Assembly (NCBI GenBank): GCA_046590235.1
Contig: JBKJTY010000019.1
Coordinates: 1-37,520, forward strand
Length of the DNA: 37,520 nt
DNA from: 2-02-FULL-45-10 sp046590235
GTDB taxonomy: Bacteria > Patescibacteriota > Patescibacteriia > Magasanikbacterales > GWA2-37-8
Direction: 5' to 3'
Shown here: piece by piece, positions 14,575 to 22,996 of the stretch
Numbering within the stretch: the first letter of the stretch is position 1
Layout: every line of letters begins with the position of its first letter
Notes under the pieces: generated by a model
The model's database searches: none
What the model saw: only the letters and a program-made list of their open reading frames with translations
Told to the model about the DNA's origin: nothing
Position numbers and translations under genes: made by a program

Positions 14575-17500
14575 ATGCTTAATACTATTATTGGCTGGGC
14601 TATCCGGCACCACTGGGCAACGGTACTACTTTCACTTGGTATCGCTATTGTCGGTACCTGGAGTTTGTCGACCATGAAAGTGGATGTGCTGCCTGACGTC
14701 AACAAGCCAACCGTGGCAATTTTTGCTGAGGGGGAAGGCTTAGCACCTGAAGAAATTGAACGTTTAATCCTCACTCCTATTGAAGCAGCGGTTGCTGGTG
14801 CTCCGGGCGTCGAACGTGTTCGTGGAACTGCATCCTTTGGTCTGGCAATTACACAAGTAGAATTCCAATGGGGGTCAGATGTTTATCGTAACCGGCAAAT
14901 TATTCAGGAACGTTTAGCGCAGCTTAATTTACCCGACGATGTACGACCGGTACTTGGTCCGGTAGCCTCCGTGATGGGCGAAATTATGTGGGTAGGGCTA
15001 ACTACTGCTGATCAGAAAATGAGCGGCATGGATTTGCGCACTTTGGCTGATTGGACTATTCGACCGGCTCTTTTACGAGTTTCGGGTGTTTCGGATGTCA
15101 TTGTTATGGGCGGAGATGTGCGTGAATGGCAAATCAATTTGAATGCAGAACGCATGCGGCAATTTGAATTGAGTATTCCAGATATTATTACTCAGGTGGA
15201 GGGTGCGTTAAAGAACAGAGGTGGCGGTATACTTGTTCAAAGTCAACAGGAATATCCTATCCGGATTTTAGTGGCTCCGAGTAAAATTGATGAACTCAAA
15301 GAAATCGGTATCGGTAACAGAAATGGGAAGCCGATCCGTTTAGCGGATGTTGCAACGGTACAGGAGGGTGCAAGTCCGGTACGTGGTGGTGCTACGATTG
15401 ATGGTAAGCCCGGAGTTATTATGCGTATTGTGAAGCAGTCGGAAGCTGAAACGCTTGCGGTAACAGACGCAGTTGATGAAGCTTTGGAGACGCTCCAAGC
15501 AAGTTTGCCAGCAGGCACAGAATTAAAAAATGACCTTTTCCGCCAGGAATGGTTTATTGATGCTGGTCTCGGTAATGTGCTTGAAGCGCTACGCGATGGT
15601 ACTATTCTTGTTATTTTGATTCTCATTTTGTTCCTGATGAACTTGCGGACTACAGCCATTACTTTGACCGCTATTCCGATGAGTATTCTTGTTACCGCTA
15701 TAGTATTCCGGGCTTTTGACTTCTCCGTGAACGTCATGACGCTTGGTGGTATCGCCGTAGCTATTGGTGAACTAGTTGATGATGCTATCGTTGATGTGGA
15801 AAATGTCTTTCATCGTATGAAGGATTGGATTAAGAATGGACGAAAAGAACCCTTTGGTGATGTGGTGTTCAGAGCGTCGAGTGAGGTTAGAAATTCCATC
15901 GTGTATGCAACAATTTTGGTTGCTATCGTTTTTCTTCCTATCTTCTTTATTCCCGGTGTAGAAGGACGGCTACTCGCCCCACTTGGTCTCGCGTATCTTA
16001 TCTCGCTTGTTGCTTCGCTCTTAGTATCGCTTACACTTACTCCGGCTCTTTGTACTATCCTTCTAGGAAAAACACAGTCGGGCAAACATGAAGATACGAA
16101 ATTTGCTGCATGGATAAAACGAAAAATGCAACCGGGCATTCTTTGGAGTATCGCTCATTCTAAACAGATGATGATCGGTGTTGCTGGAACGCTTATTATC
16201 GCTGGAGTGTTGTATAGTTTTGCAGGCAAGGAAGGTATTCCGCCTTTTAATGAAGGTGCAGTAACTATTAGTGTTGTCATGCCGGTTGGCACTGACCTTG
16301 AAACTTCCAATACATTTGCATCTAGAGTTGAAGATGCTATCGGGAAAATTCATGGAGTGCAACGCGTTAGTCATTCAACTGGTCGTGCTGGAGCTGATGC
16401 TCATGATAGTGGAGCAAACACCAGTGAAATCCAAGTTGCTTTCGAGCCGGGGCTTGAAAAGGAACGCAAACGTTTGTTTGAGGAAATTCAGAAGACGCTT
16501 GATCAGTTTACTGGTGCAGATTTTGGGTTGGGTCAGCCAATTACGCACAAACTTGAAGAATTGATATCTGGTGTGCGAGCTCCTATCGTGGTAAAAGTGT
16601 TTGGCGATGACCTTGTTGTAATTAGACAAGTTGCTGCGCAGGTGCAAAGTGAGCTCGCCAAACAACCAGGGGTGACCAATGCTCAGGTACAGCGTGAAGT
16701 TATGGTGCCTGAATTCCGTATTTACCCTAACCGCAATCGGTTAGCACAGCTTGGGTTATCTGATGGGGAAGTGGCAGAGCAGCTAGAAGAAGGTTTGCTT
16801 GGAGCAACGTTGGGGCAGGTGCAGCTGGGCAGTTCACGAGTCGATGTCGTAACGCGTTTTGATATTACGTCCCGTGGTAATGCTTCTGCACTTCGCGACT
16901 TAGCCTTGCCGTTTGAAGGCGTAGAATCTCTTGGGAGTGCGGCTGACATACGTTTGGAAGGCGGTAGAAATCGGTTAAGCCACGAAGGTGGACAACGTGT
17001 GCTAGTCGTTAGTGCAAATTATCAAGGAAAAGACATTGTCGGAGCCGTAGAGGGAGCTAAACAAACACTTGAATCCCAAAAACTTCCGGCTGGTATAGAA
17101 CTCTCTTTTGAGGGTACATATAAAAGTCAGAAAGAGAATAGTCGTCGTTTGGTACTCCTGTTCTTAGTTGGGTTAGTTTTGATTTTTGGCGTGCTCTATC
17201 ATGCCTTTAAGTCATTACCAATTGTCCTGCAAATCATGATCAACATTCCAACAGCCTTTATCGGGGGAATGATCGGAGTGTGGCTTACTGGCGGTATTGT
17301 CAGTTTAGCGCACCTTATCGGTTTCATCTCTTTGGCTGGCATTGTGTCTCGCAATGGTATTATGTTGATTAGTCATTGTCTACACTTGGTGCATGAGGAA
17401 AAATTACCCTTCACTCCGGAAACTATTATGCGCGGAACCCTGGATCGTGTGGTGCCAGTGCTTATGACAGCACTCACCGCGTTATTGGCCCTTATTCCGT

Positions 17501-17676
17501 TTATTCTGGCTGGTGAAGACCCAGGTAAGGAAATGTTGAATCCGTTAGCGGTGGTCATATTCGGCGGGTTAACATCCTCAACGATTATTTCACTCTTCCT
17601 CACACCGTCGTTGTTCTATAGGTTTGGAAAGAAGGCGGCATCTGCGGAAGTTAGCAACACCAGTGAACCATTATAA
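14575..17676 (+). CDS. Heavy-metal efflux RND transporter, CusA/CzcA family
   Basis: 1033 residues, full length. It shows the RND duplicated architecture: TM1 at the N-terminus, a large outside loop, TM2-6, a second half with the same order, and a final TM cluster. The conserved TM4 motif GGIAVAIGELVDDAIVDVEN places it in the HME-RND group, with acidic residues for proton relay. TM2 begins after RDGTILVILILILFLMN. It should use the proton gradient to drive Cu(I)/Ag(I) or another divalent metal outward, fed by the adaptor. In place of the Met-rich substrate loop of E. coli CusA (around its Met573), GRAGADAHDSGANTSE is found, rich in Asp/His, so the metal specificity may differ. Context argues for copper. 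Confidence 0.92.
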   Translation: MLNTIIGWAIRHHWATVLLSLGIAIVGTWSLSTMKVDVLPDVNKPTVAIFAEGEGLAPEEIERLILTPIEAAVAGAPGVERVRGTASFGLAITQVEFQWGSDVYRNRQIIQERLAQLNLPDDVRPVLGPVASVMGEIMWVGLTTADQKMSGMDLRTLADWTIRPALLRVSGVSDVIVMGGDVREWQINLNAERMRQFELSIPDIITQVEGALKNRGGGILVQSQQEYPIRILVAPSKIDELKEIGIGNRNGKPIRLADVATVQEGASPVRGGATIDGKPGVIMRIVKQSEAETLAVTDAVDEALETLQASLPAGTELKNDLFRQEWFIDAGLGNVLEALRDGTILVILILILFLMNLRTTAITLTAIPMSILVTAIVFRAFDFSVNVMTLGGIAVAIGELVDDAIVDVENVFHRMKDWIKNGRKEPFGDVVFRASSEVRNSIVYATILVAIVFLPIFFIPGVEGRLLAPLGLAYLISLVASLLVSLTLTPALCTILLGKTQSGKHEDTKFAAWIKRKMQPGILWSIAHSKQMMIGVAGTLIIAGVLYSFAGKEGIPPFNEGAVTISVVMPVGTDLETSNTFASRVEDAIGKIHGVQRVSHSTGRAGADAHDSGANTSEIQVAFEPGLEKERKRLFEEIQKTLDQFTGADFGLGQPITHKLEELISGVRAPIVVKVFGDDLVVIRQVAAQVQSELAKQPGVTNAQVQREVMVPEFRIYPNRNRLAQLGLSDGEVAEQLEEGLLGATLGQVQLGSSRVDVVTRFDITSRGNASALRDLALPFEGVESLGSAADIRLEGGRNRLSHEGGQRVLVVSANYQGKDIVGAVEGAKQTLESQKLPAGIELSFEGTYKSQKENSRRLVLLFLVGLVLIFGVLYHAFKSLPIVLQIMINIPTAFIGGMIGVWLTGGIVSLAHLIGFISLAGIVSRNGIMLISHCLHLVHEEKLPFTPETIMRGTLDRVVPVLMTALTALLALIPFILAGEDPGKEMLNPLAVVIFGGLTSSTIISLFLTPSLFYRFGKKAASAEVSNTSEPL

Positions 17677-17688
17677 GGTGTCCATTTG

Positions 17689-17722
17689 GAGTAGCATGCC
17701 ACTGTAGAGTGACATACTACTC
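17689..17722. repeat. Imperfect hairpin after the RND gene
   Basis: GAGTAG/CTACTC outer arms, ATG/CAT and CACT/AGTG inner arms separated by single C-A mismatches, loop GTAG. No T-tract, so a processing or stability element, or an operator for the next gene. Confidence 0.55.
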
Positions 17723-17755
17723 ACCAAGTGGTTCTAACATTGTATTGATAATAAA

Positions 17756-18073
17756 ATGGAGATTTTAAGATCGGCTATCCACTATCCATTACATTTTCTT
17801 TTTCCCGGAGCTGTTTCTTATTTTCTGTTTCAGCCACGATGGAAAAAAGCTTGGTTAGTAATGATTGGTACCATGCTGGTGGATCTCGACCACCTGCTTG
17901 CAACCCCAATATTCGACGCTAACAGATGTAGTATTAGTTTTCATCCGCTGCACTCTTATTATGCAATAATCTTATATATTATTTTAACCCTATTTCCTAA
18001 AACTCGTATTGTCGGAATAGGTTTACTAGTCCACATGGTTATTGATTTCTCTGATTGCTTGTTGATGTTTTAA
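17756..18073 (+). CDS. DUF6122-like small membrane protein
   Basis: 105 residues with about three membrane helices. Conserved polar residues sit at helix ends: HYPLHFLFPG near the start, LVDLDHLLATP, FHPLHSYY and LVHMVIDFSDC. These His/Asp clusters resemble the DUF6122 family and, more distantly, membrane-bound metal-dependent hydrolases (DUF457/YbcI-like). Function is unknown. It lies between the two copper transcription units, 80 bases after the RND gene and 90 bases before csoR. It may be co-transcribed with the RND gene or be an ancillary membrane enzyme. Metal binding through these residues is inference. Confidence 0.75.
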   Translation: MEILRSAIHYPLHFLFPGAVSYFLFQPRWKKAWLVMIGTMLVDLDHLLATPIFDANRCSISFHPLHSYYAIILYIILTLFPKTRIVGIGLLVHMVIDFSDCLLMF

Positions 18074-18103
18074 ATAAACATGGATGCGTAATTGTCTGTA
18101 TTC

Positions 18104-18151
18104 TTTGACAGAATATTTTTTCTGGTTTATTATATCCCCTATGGGGGGATA
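18104..18151 (+). promoter_or_regulatory. csoR-copA promoter with CsoR-type operator
   Basis: TTGACA (18104-18109), 18-base spacer, TATTAT (18128-18133). Immediately downstream lies TATCCCC-TATGG-GGGGATA (18133-18151), a perfect 7-bp inverted repeat of the G-tract type bound by CsoR-family repressors. It overlaps the last -10 base and the initiation region, so a bound repressor would block transcription. Confidence 0.85.
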
Positions 18152-18164
18152 CTAATATAGCACT

Positions 18165-18431
18165 ATGTACAGACCAAAAAACACACAAGAACGCATCCTG
18201 CATCGTCTCAAGATTTCCTTGGGGCACATGAAAAAAGTTATTCAGATGGTAGAAGATGATGAATATTGCGTAAATGTAATTCATCAATCAAAGGCGTTGC
18301 AGAAAGCTCTAAAAGAAACAGATAATCTCATCTTAGAAAACCACCTAAATACATGCGCAGTGAAATCCATGCGCGAGGGTAAGGAAAAAAAGGCGATCGA
18401 AGAAATTATGGGTATTGTTAAAAAAACATAA
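18165..18431 (+). CDS. csoR: CsoR family copper-sensing transcriptional repressor
   Basis: 88 residues, standard for the DUF156/CsoR-RcnR family, all helical. Start region PKNTQERILHRLKISLGHMKKV is the typical helix 1. The Cu(I) ligands of CsoR are all present in the expected spacing: Cys35, His60 and Cys64 (Y-C-V..., ENHLNTC). This C-H-C set distinguishes copper sensors from the Ni/Co sensors RcnR/InrS. Apo-protein is known to bind G-tract palindromes and to leave DNA when Cu(I) binds. Such a palindrome overlaps its own promoter just upstream. The stop lies four bases before the copper ATPase gene, so it should control itself and the genes to 22183. Confidence 0.93.
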   Translation: MYRPKNTQERILHRLKISLGHMKKVIQMVEDDEYCVNVIHQSKALQKALKETDNLILENHLNTCAVKSMREGKEKKAIEEIMGIVKKT

Positions 18432-18435
18432 TACT

Positions 18436-20751
18436 ATGACTACACCCAAAAAATTTAAAATCAAAGGCATGCATTGCGCCTCCTGTGCAGCCACGATTGA
18501 AAAAACACTTAAGAAAATCGAAGGGGTTGAGTCGTGTGAAGTTAATTACGGTACTGAGACAGCCAAAATTGCTTTTGATGAAACAAAAACAAATCATCAT
18601 CATCTTTCGGAAAAAATCCAACCACTCGGATATACACTCATTGAGCCAAAGGTAGAACAGCGTGCATCTTCGGCGGCCAAAATGGGCATGAGTGAGAGTG
18701 ATCACGCTGCACATCTTGGTCTATCGCAAACAAAGCAAGAAAAACTGGTTGAAATAGGGGTAATGCGCCGCAATCTATTGTCAGTTATCCCCCTAGCTGT
18801 CTTTAGCATTTTCGTAATGACCTGGGATATTTTGGCGCAGTTCCAAACTGTTCCAGCTATTCCTTATATATGGAAAGATTTTTTTCACCATTTGTTGCCA
18901 ATTTTTGCTACGTATACACTTTTTGCTGTCGGTAAACCATATCTTGTCGGGCTGTATCGTTTTTTTCGGTATGGTAAGGCTAATATGGATACGCTCATTG
19001 GCTTGGGTACCCTAGCAGCCTTCATCTACAGTTTTGTTATATCGGCCTTTGAAGAAACGTTACGTCCATTTATTAATGTGGAACACACTTATTATGATGT
19101 TACCATCGTCGTCATTACATTTATCACTCTTGGAAAATTCTTAGAGGCACGTTCAAAATTAAAAACTGGCGATGCAATTGAAAAACTACTTAATCTTCAA
19201 GCTAAAACCGCGCTGGTAATAAGAGAAGGAAAAGAAGTTGAAATTCCAGTACGTGACGTCGTGCATAATGACATTATAATCATAAAACCGGCTTCTAAAA
19301 TTCCTGTAGACGGCATAGTAATTGAGGGGTCCTCCTTTGTTGATGAAGCAATGGTGACAGGAGAGCCGATGCCAGTGAAAAAAAAGACGGGTGATACCGT
19401 TGTCGCAGGAACCGTAAATACGACTGGCACCTTTACTTTTAAAGCAACCAAGGTCGGATCAGAAACACTGCTGGCACAAATAATTACAATGGTAGAAGAT
19501 GCACAAGGCAGTAAAGCACCAATACAAGCTCTTGCCGATAAGATTTCAGCAGTATTTGTGCCGGTCGTTCTTGTACTTGCTTTTGTAGCTTTGGGAACGT
19601 GGCTATTTGTGGGGACTTCCCATTTTGGTTTTTCCCAAGCGCTTTCCTACGGGCTAGTATCATTTGTTGGTATTCTGGTTATTGCCTGTCCGTGCGCTTT
19701 GGGTCTGGCTACGCCGACGGCCATTATTGTCGGTGTTGGTAAGGGGGCTAAAGAAGGTATCTTGGTAAAGGACGCGGCAACATTAGAGAAACTGCACAAG
19801 GTTACCGCCGTTGTCGTGGACAAGACAGGTACCATTACAAAAGGAAAACCGGAACTTGTTTCAATACAACCCCAAGCAAATCTGTCAGAAAATGAAGTTA
19901 TTAGTATCCTTGCTTCACTCGAAGCCCGCTCCGAACATCCCATTGCTCAAGCCATTCTTTCCTATGTGGAAGAAAATAAAATCAAGATAACTCCAGCTGA
20001 GCAGTTTGAGGCAATCAAGGGGCAGGGGATAAAAGGTACTATTAAAGGTGCTGAATACTTTGCTGGAAATATACGGCTTGCAGAAGAACTGGGCTTATCA
20101 CTAAATAAAAAACAAATTAAAGAACAAACGAAGACAGGTAAAACGCCAATTTTTTTAGCTACGAAAGAAACATTACTTGGCATCGTCATGGTAGCTGACG
20201 CGCTTAAACCAGAGGCAAGGGAAGCGGTAGCAAAATTACATAAGCTTGGTATCAAGGTAGTTATGCTTACCGGTGATGATAAAAATACCGCTCGCTCAAT
20301 CGCTGATCAGGTTGGTATTGATGAAGTGGTTGCCGAAGTGTTGCCGCAAGACAAGCTGGCAAAGATTAAAGAATTGCAAGCACAGGGTAACGTCGTTGCC
20401 ATGGCCGGTGACGGCGTGAATGATGCACCAGCATTGGCACAAGCCGACGTTGGAATTGCGATGAGTACCGGCACAGACGTAGCGATTGAATCAGCAGGCA
20501 TCACACTTCTACACGGCGACATTTCTAAGTTGGTAAAGGCGATCAAGCTTTCCAAGGTAACCATGCGCGGCATAAAACAAAATCTCTTTTGGGCCTTCAT
20601 CTATAACATTATTGGGATTCCATTGGCCGCAGGAGTTTTCTATCCACTATTCGGCTGGCTCTTAAATCCTGTTTTTGCCGGGTTGGCAATGGCCTTCTCT
20701 AGTGTATCCGTCGTATCTAATTCGCTTCGATTGAAAACTAAGAAGTTGTAA
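18436..20751 (+). CDS. copA: Cu(I)-exporting P1B-type ATPase
   Basis: 771 residues from ATG 18436; an upstream in-frame TTG overlaps csoR and is less likely. Order: one N-terminal HMA domain (GMHCASC, about 11-17), a His-containing linker, membrane helices, the actuator with TGEP, the Cu-binding CPC in helix 6 (IACPCALGLATPT), phosphorylation site DKTGT, nucleotide-binding HP motif (SEHPIAQA), and GDGVNDAP. The last helices have the Cu(I)-subgroup signatures YN (FIYNIIGIP) and M-x-x-SS (MAFSSVSVVSNSLRL). It exports cytosolic Cu(I) using ATP. It lies directly behind csoR and ends one base before the next HMA protein. Confidence 0.96.
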   Translation: MTTPKKFKIKGMHCASCAATIEKTLKKIEGVESCEVNYGTETAKIAFDETKTNHHHLSEKIQPLGYTLIEPKVEQRASSAAKMGMSESDHAAHLGLSQTKQEKLVEIGVMRRNLLSVIPLAVFSIFVMTWDILAQFQTVPAIPYIWKDFFHHLLPIFATYTLFAVGKPYLVGLYRFFRYGKANMDTLIGLGTLAAFIYSFVISAFEETLRPFINVEHTYYDVTIVVITFITLGKFLEARSKLKTGDAIEKLLNLQAKTALVIREGKEVEIPVRDVVHNDIIIIKPASKIPVDGIVIEGSSFVDEAMVTGEPMPVKKKTGDTVVAGTVNTTGTFTFKATKVGSETLLAQIITMVEDAQGSKAPIQALADKISAVFVPVVLVLAFVALGTWLFVGTSHFGFSQALSYGLVSFVGILVIACPCALGLATPTAIIVGVGKGAKEGILVKDAATLEKLHKVTAVVVDKTGTITKGKPELVSIQPQANLSENEVISILASLEARSEHPIAQAILSYVEENKIKITPAEQFEAIKGQGIKGTIKGAEYFAGNIRLAEELGLSLNKKQIKEQTKTGKTPIFLATKETLLGIVMVADALKPEAREAVAKLHKLGIKVVMLTGDDKNTARSIADQVGIDEVVAEVLPQDKLAKIKELQAQGNVVAMAGDGVNDAPALAQADVGIAMSTGTDVAIESAGITLLHGDISKLVKAIKLSKVTMRGIKQNLFWAFIYNIIGIPLAAGVFYPLFGWLLNPVFAGLAMAFSSVSVVSNSLRLKTKKL

Positions 20752-20752
20752 T

Positions 20753-21778
20753 ATGCCTGATAAAAAATATACCTTTCATGTTCACGGCATGCACTGTAAA
20801 GCCTGCGTTGGTCTTACTGAAAGTGAATTGCAAGATCTGCCAAATGTGTCATCGGCAAAATCGAGCCTTGAAACACGTACAGTGGAAGTAGAGGGAAATT
20901 TTGGTGAGAAAACACCAGAGGCAATTGCCGCTGAACTTACCGGTGTACTTACAAAGCACGGCTACACACTTTCTACCGAAGCAGAAAAGAAGAAAGTTGT
21001 GTGGAAAGAATTTGCCACTGCTATTCCAATAGCTCTCGGTTTTATTGTTGTGTTCTTGGCTCTACAGAAATTGGGAATTGTTAACCTGGTGGACACAGGT
21101 ACTGTCACGTACGGGACCGCCTTTGTAGTCGGTATCATTGCTTCGCTCTCTACCTGTATGGCCGTTGTTGGCGGGTTGGTCCTTTCAATGTCCGCAACTT
21201 TTGCAAGGGAGGGTGACAAGGTGCGCCCTCAACTACTTTTTCATGGTGGTCGTATTATTTCATTTTTTATCCTCGGTGGTGCAATCGGTACTGTAGGTTC
21301 GGCATTTCAACTTGGTGGGACAGGAATGTTTATGCTTGGTATAATTATAGGGCTTGTGATGTTGATTCTCGGTATAAACTTATTAGATATTTTCCACTTC
21401 ACTAAGCGTTTACAGCCGTCCATACCAAAATTCTTATCTGATAAGGCGCTCAAAGTTAGTAAGCTAAATCATACGCTTACGCCTGCATTGGTTGGTATCG
21501 CAACCTTTTTCCTACCGTGCGGTTTTACTCAATCAATGCAGATTTATACACTCTCTACCGGTAGTTTTCTCAGGGGTGGTCTAACTATGCTTGCATTCGC
21601 GCTTGGAACGTTTCCGGTGTTGGCATTGATTAGTTTTAGCTCATTTAGTATCAAGAATAGCTCGAAAGCAGGCGTCTTCTTCAAGAGCGCCGGTTTAATT
21701 GTTATTCTATTTGCCGTTTTTAATATTATTAATAGCTTAGTTGCTATCGGCTGGATTGTACCAGTCTTCAATTTTTAA
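20753..21778 (+). CDS. HMA domain fused to TauE/SafE-DsbD-like membrane protein
   Basis: 341 residues. An N-terminal HMA copper-binding domain has GMHCKAC (about residues 11-17). After about 85 residues there are six to eight membrane helices of the TauE/SafE (DsbD/CcdA-like) superfamily. Two conserved membrane cysteines stand out: ASLSTCMAVVGG in the first core helix and FFLPCGFTQ in the pseudo-symmetric one. In CcdA/DsbD such a pair carries reducing equivalents across the membrane. With an HMA domain and copper neighbours, the protein may move Cu(I) or keep an outside copper site reduced. Which of these holds is not resolved. The start lies one base behind copA, so the genes are co-transcribed. 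Confidence 0.85.
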   Translation: MPDKKYTFHVHGMHCKACVGLTESELQDLPNVSSAKSSLETRTVEVEGNFGEKTPEAIAAELTGVLTKHGYTLSTEAEKKKVVWKEFATAIPIALGFIVVFLALQKLGIVNLVDTGTVTYGTAFVVGIIASLSTCMAVVGGLVLSMSATFAREGDKVRPQLLFHGGRIISFFILGGAIGTVGSAFQLGGTGMFMLGIIIGLVMLILGINLLDIFHFTKRLQPSIPKFLSDKALKVSKLNHTLTPALVGIATFFLPCGFTQSMQIYTLSTGSFLRGGLTMLAFALGTFPVLALISFSSFSIKNSSKAGVFFKSAGLIVILFAVFNIINSLVAIGWIVPVFNF

Positions 21779-21790
21779 CATGAGATAAAT

Positions 21791-22183
21791 ATGAAAAAAG
21801 TAACTTACTCACTCATTATCGCAGGATTACTGTTTGGTGCATTCATGCTGCTACGCAATAATGAGCAACAGCAAGTTGGCGCACCGCTTCAAAGCAATAC
21901 TATTACAGAGGTGGATGGAAAGCAAATAATCGAGATCACAGCAAAAGGTGGATACACGCCGCGCAAGACAGTTGCCAAGGCGAACATACCGTCAGTGATC
22001 CGGGTTAAGACTAATGGAACATATGATTGTTCTGCTGCACTTACTTTTCCTTCCCTTAAGCAGCGGTCTTTCCTCCCACCAACCGGAGTAACAGACATTG
22101 AATTACCAGCACAAGCATCAGGATCTGTTTTTAAAGGTGTTTGTTCTATGGGAATGTATAATTTTGAAATTAGCTTTAAGTAG
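21791..22183 (+). CDS. Anchored cupredoxin-like copper protein
   Basis: 130 residues. One N-terminal membrane segment (about 5-20) is followed by a beta-sandwich domain. It shows GGYTPRKTVAKANIPSVIRV (cupredoxin N-half), TYDCSAAL with a Cys, a FLPPTG turn and the ligand loop GVCSMGMYNFEISF. The loop resembles the C-x-x-x-x-M copper loop of cupredoxins, but the residue before Met-Tyr replaces the usual His, so ligands are probably the two Cys and Met(s), a set suited to Cu(I). It lies 12 bases after the TauE-like gene and should face outside the cell, accepting copper from that protein or CopA. Similar domains are often fused or adjacent to HMA-TauE proteins. Confidence 0.75.
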   Translation: MKKVTYSLIIAGLLFGAFMLLRNNEQQQVGAPLQSNTITEVDGKQIIEITAKGGYTPRKTVAKANIPSVIRVKTNGTYDCSAALTFPSLKQRSFLPPTGVTDIELPAQASGSVFKGVCSMGMYNFEISFK

Positions 22184-22196
22184 GCCTTAAGGAATT

Positions 22197-22455
22197 ATGT
22201 CGCAGCAGAAAGTCTCTTATATACATGCGTTTAAAACAGTTTTCTGTAAGTTAAGGTATATTTTTATTGCTCTTTTTGCATCTGTAGCTTTTTTTACGCT
22301 AGGTGCGTGATTAACAATAAGGAGTACATTAGCTTTTTTTTACAACGCCCGATACGTATTCCATTACTTCTTTAGTTCAATCACTGGCGTTAAAGTGCTA
22401 CCGGCAAATCTGGCGGCGTCTACACCTATTACCGTTGTGCAAAAAAAGCTGACCC
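22197..22455 (+). pseudogene. Remnant of a small membrane-protein gene, interrupted by TGA
   Basis: An ATG at 22197 opens a frame of 37 codons: a charged start, a basic patch CKLRY and one hydrophobic helix ending TLGA, then TGA (22308-22310). The same frame continues open to about 22455 with further hydrophobic sequence. The TGA could replace a Trp codon. It lies 13 bases after the cupredoxin gene and may be the eroded last gene of the copper operon. A genuine 37-residue membrane peptide cannot be excluded. Confidence 0.45.
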
Positions 22456-22902
22456 CCTGCTCATAAAAGTGTCTACAGGAAAAGAAACTTGCTGATCACG
22501 CCAAAAAAACTCCAATCAATTGCCCTTTCTGATGAATGGTATACCAAAGGACTCGCTCAGATTAAACAGGGGGAAGAAGAACTTATAAAACAAAAATCCG
22601 ACCTCACACAGAAAAAGTCGGATTTTTGAAGGAAGGGTACTTCATGGTTCGAACCCCTGAAAGAATTCTGGGAAGCTGCTCACCAAGCCAAAAAATTGGC
22701 TGTATCAAACGATTTACACGAAATAAAATCATTTGTGGCAAAACACGGAACGAACCCCCGCCTTGGTAACAAAACCATCTCGTGGTTATGGACCGGGGGC
22801 TTTATTATTCTTGATACCTTGGCCAAAAATTCTCCTTCGTTTTCGCCTGCTGAAACAATAGCATCCGTGGCAGACGTGAGTTGTAGTGATATGTCGGGGT
22901 AG
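22412..22902 (+). pseudogene. Large serine recombinase C-terminus, eroded
   Basis: Three pieces align with the C-terminal part of large serine recombinases common in Patescibacteria. First, GGVYTYYRCAKK (frame of 22412) is the recombinase zinc-ribbon segment. Second, after a frameshift near 22495, ITPKKLQSIALSDEWYTKG and the Lys/Glu-rich coiled coil. Third, beyond an in-frame TGA (22627-22629), RKGTSWFEPLKEF and NDLHEIKSFVAKHGTNPRL, the conserved C-terminal end. The catalytic N-terminal domain is missing. The frame closes with TAG at 22900-22902, inside the 3' end of tRNA-Pro. A hairpin (22592-22627) is embedded. At least one frameshift and one stop make it non-functional; it probably moved the adjoining DNA in the past. 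Confidence 0.75.
22592..22627 (+). terminator. Terminator-like hairpin inside the recombinase remnant
   Basis: Perfect 11-bp arms AAAAATCCGAC and GTCGGATTTTT with a 14-base loop. Confidence 0.55.
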
Positions 22903-22967
22903 TGAGACTTGAACTCACAACCTTCTGGTCCCAAACCAGACGCTCTAGCCAATTGAGCCATACCCCG
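22894..22967 (-). tRNA. tRNA-Pro(TGG)
   Basis: 74 nt. Acceptor CGGGGTA/TACCCCG, discriminator A; anticodon stem TCTGG/CCAGA with loop TTTGGGA, anticodon TGG. CCA not encoded. Its 3' end adjoins the recombinase remnant, the stop codon of which lies within the acceptor stem. Confidence 0.95.
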
Positions 22968-22996
22968 TTTATTGTTGGATTGTTATGCACTTTCCG

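Noticed and set aside
22308..22629. In-frame TGA codons at 22308 and 22627 as evidence of TGA recoding (Gly or Trp)
   Set aside because: TGA ends intact genes here (engB at 6996-6998 and the GNAT gene), and the recombinase remnant also has a frameshift, so simple gene decay explains both.
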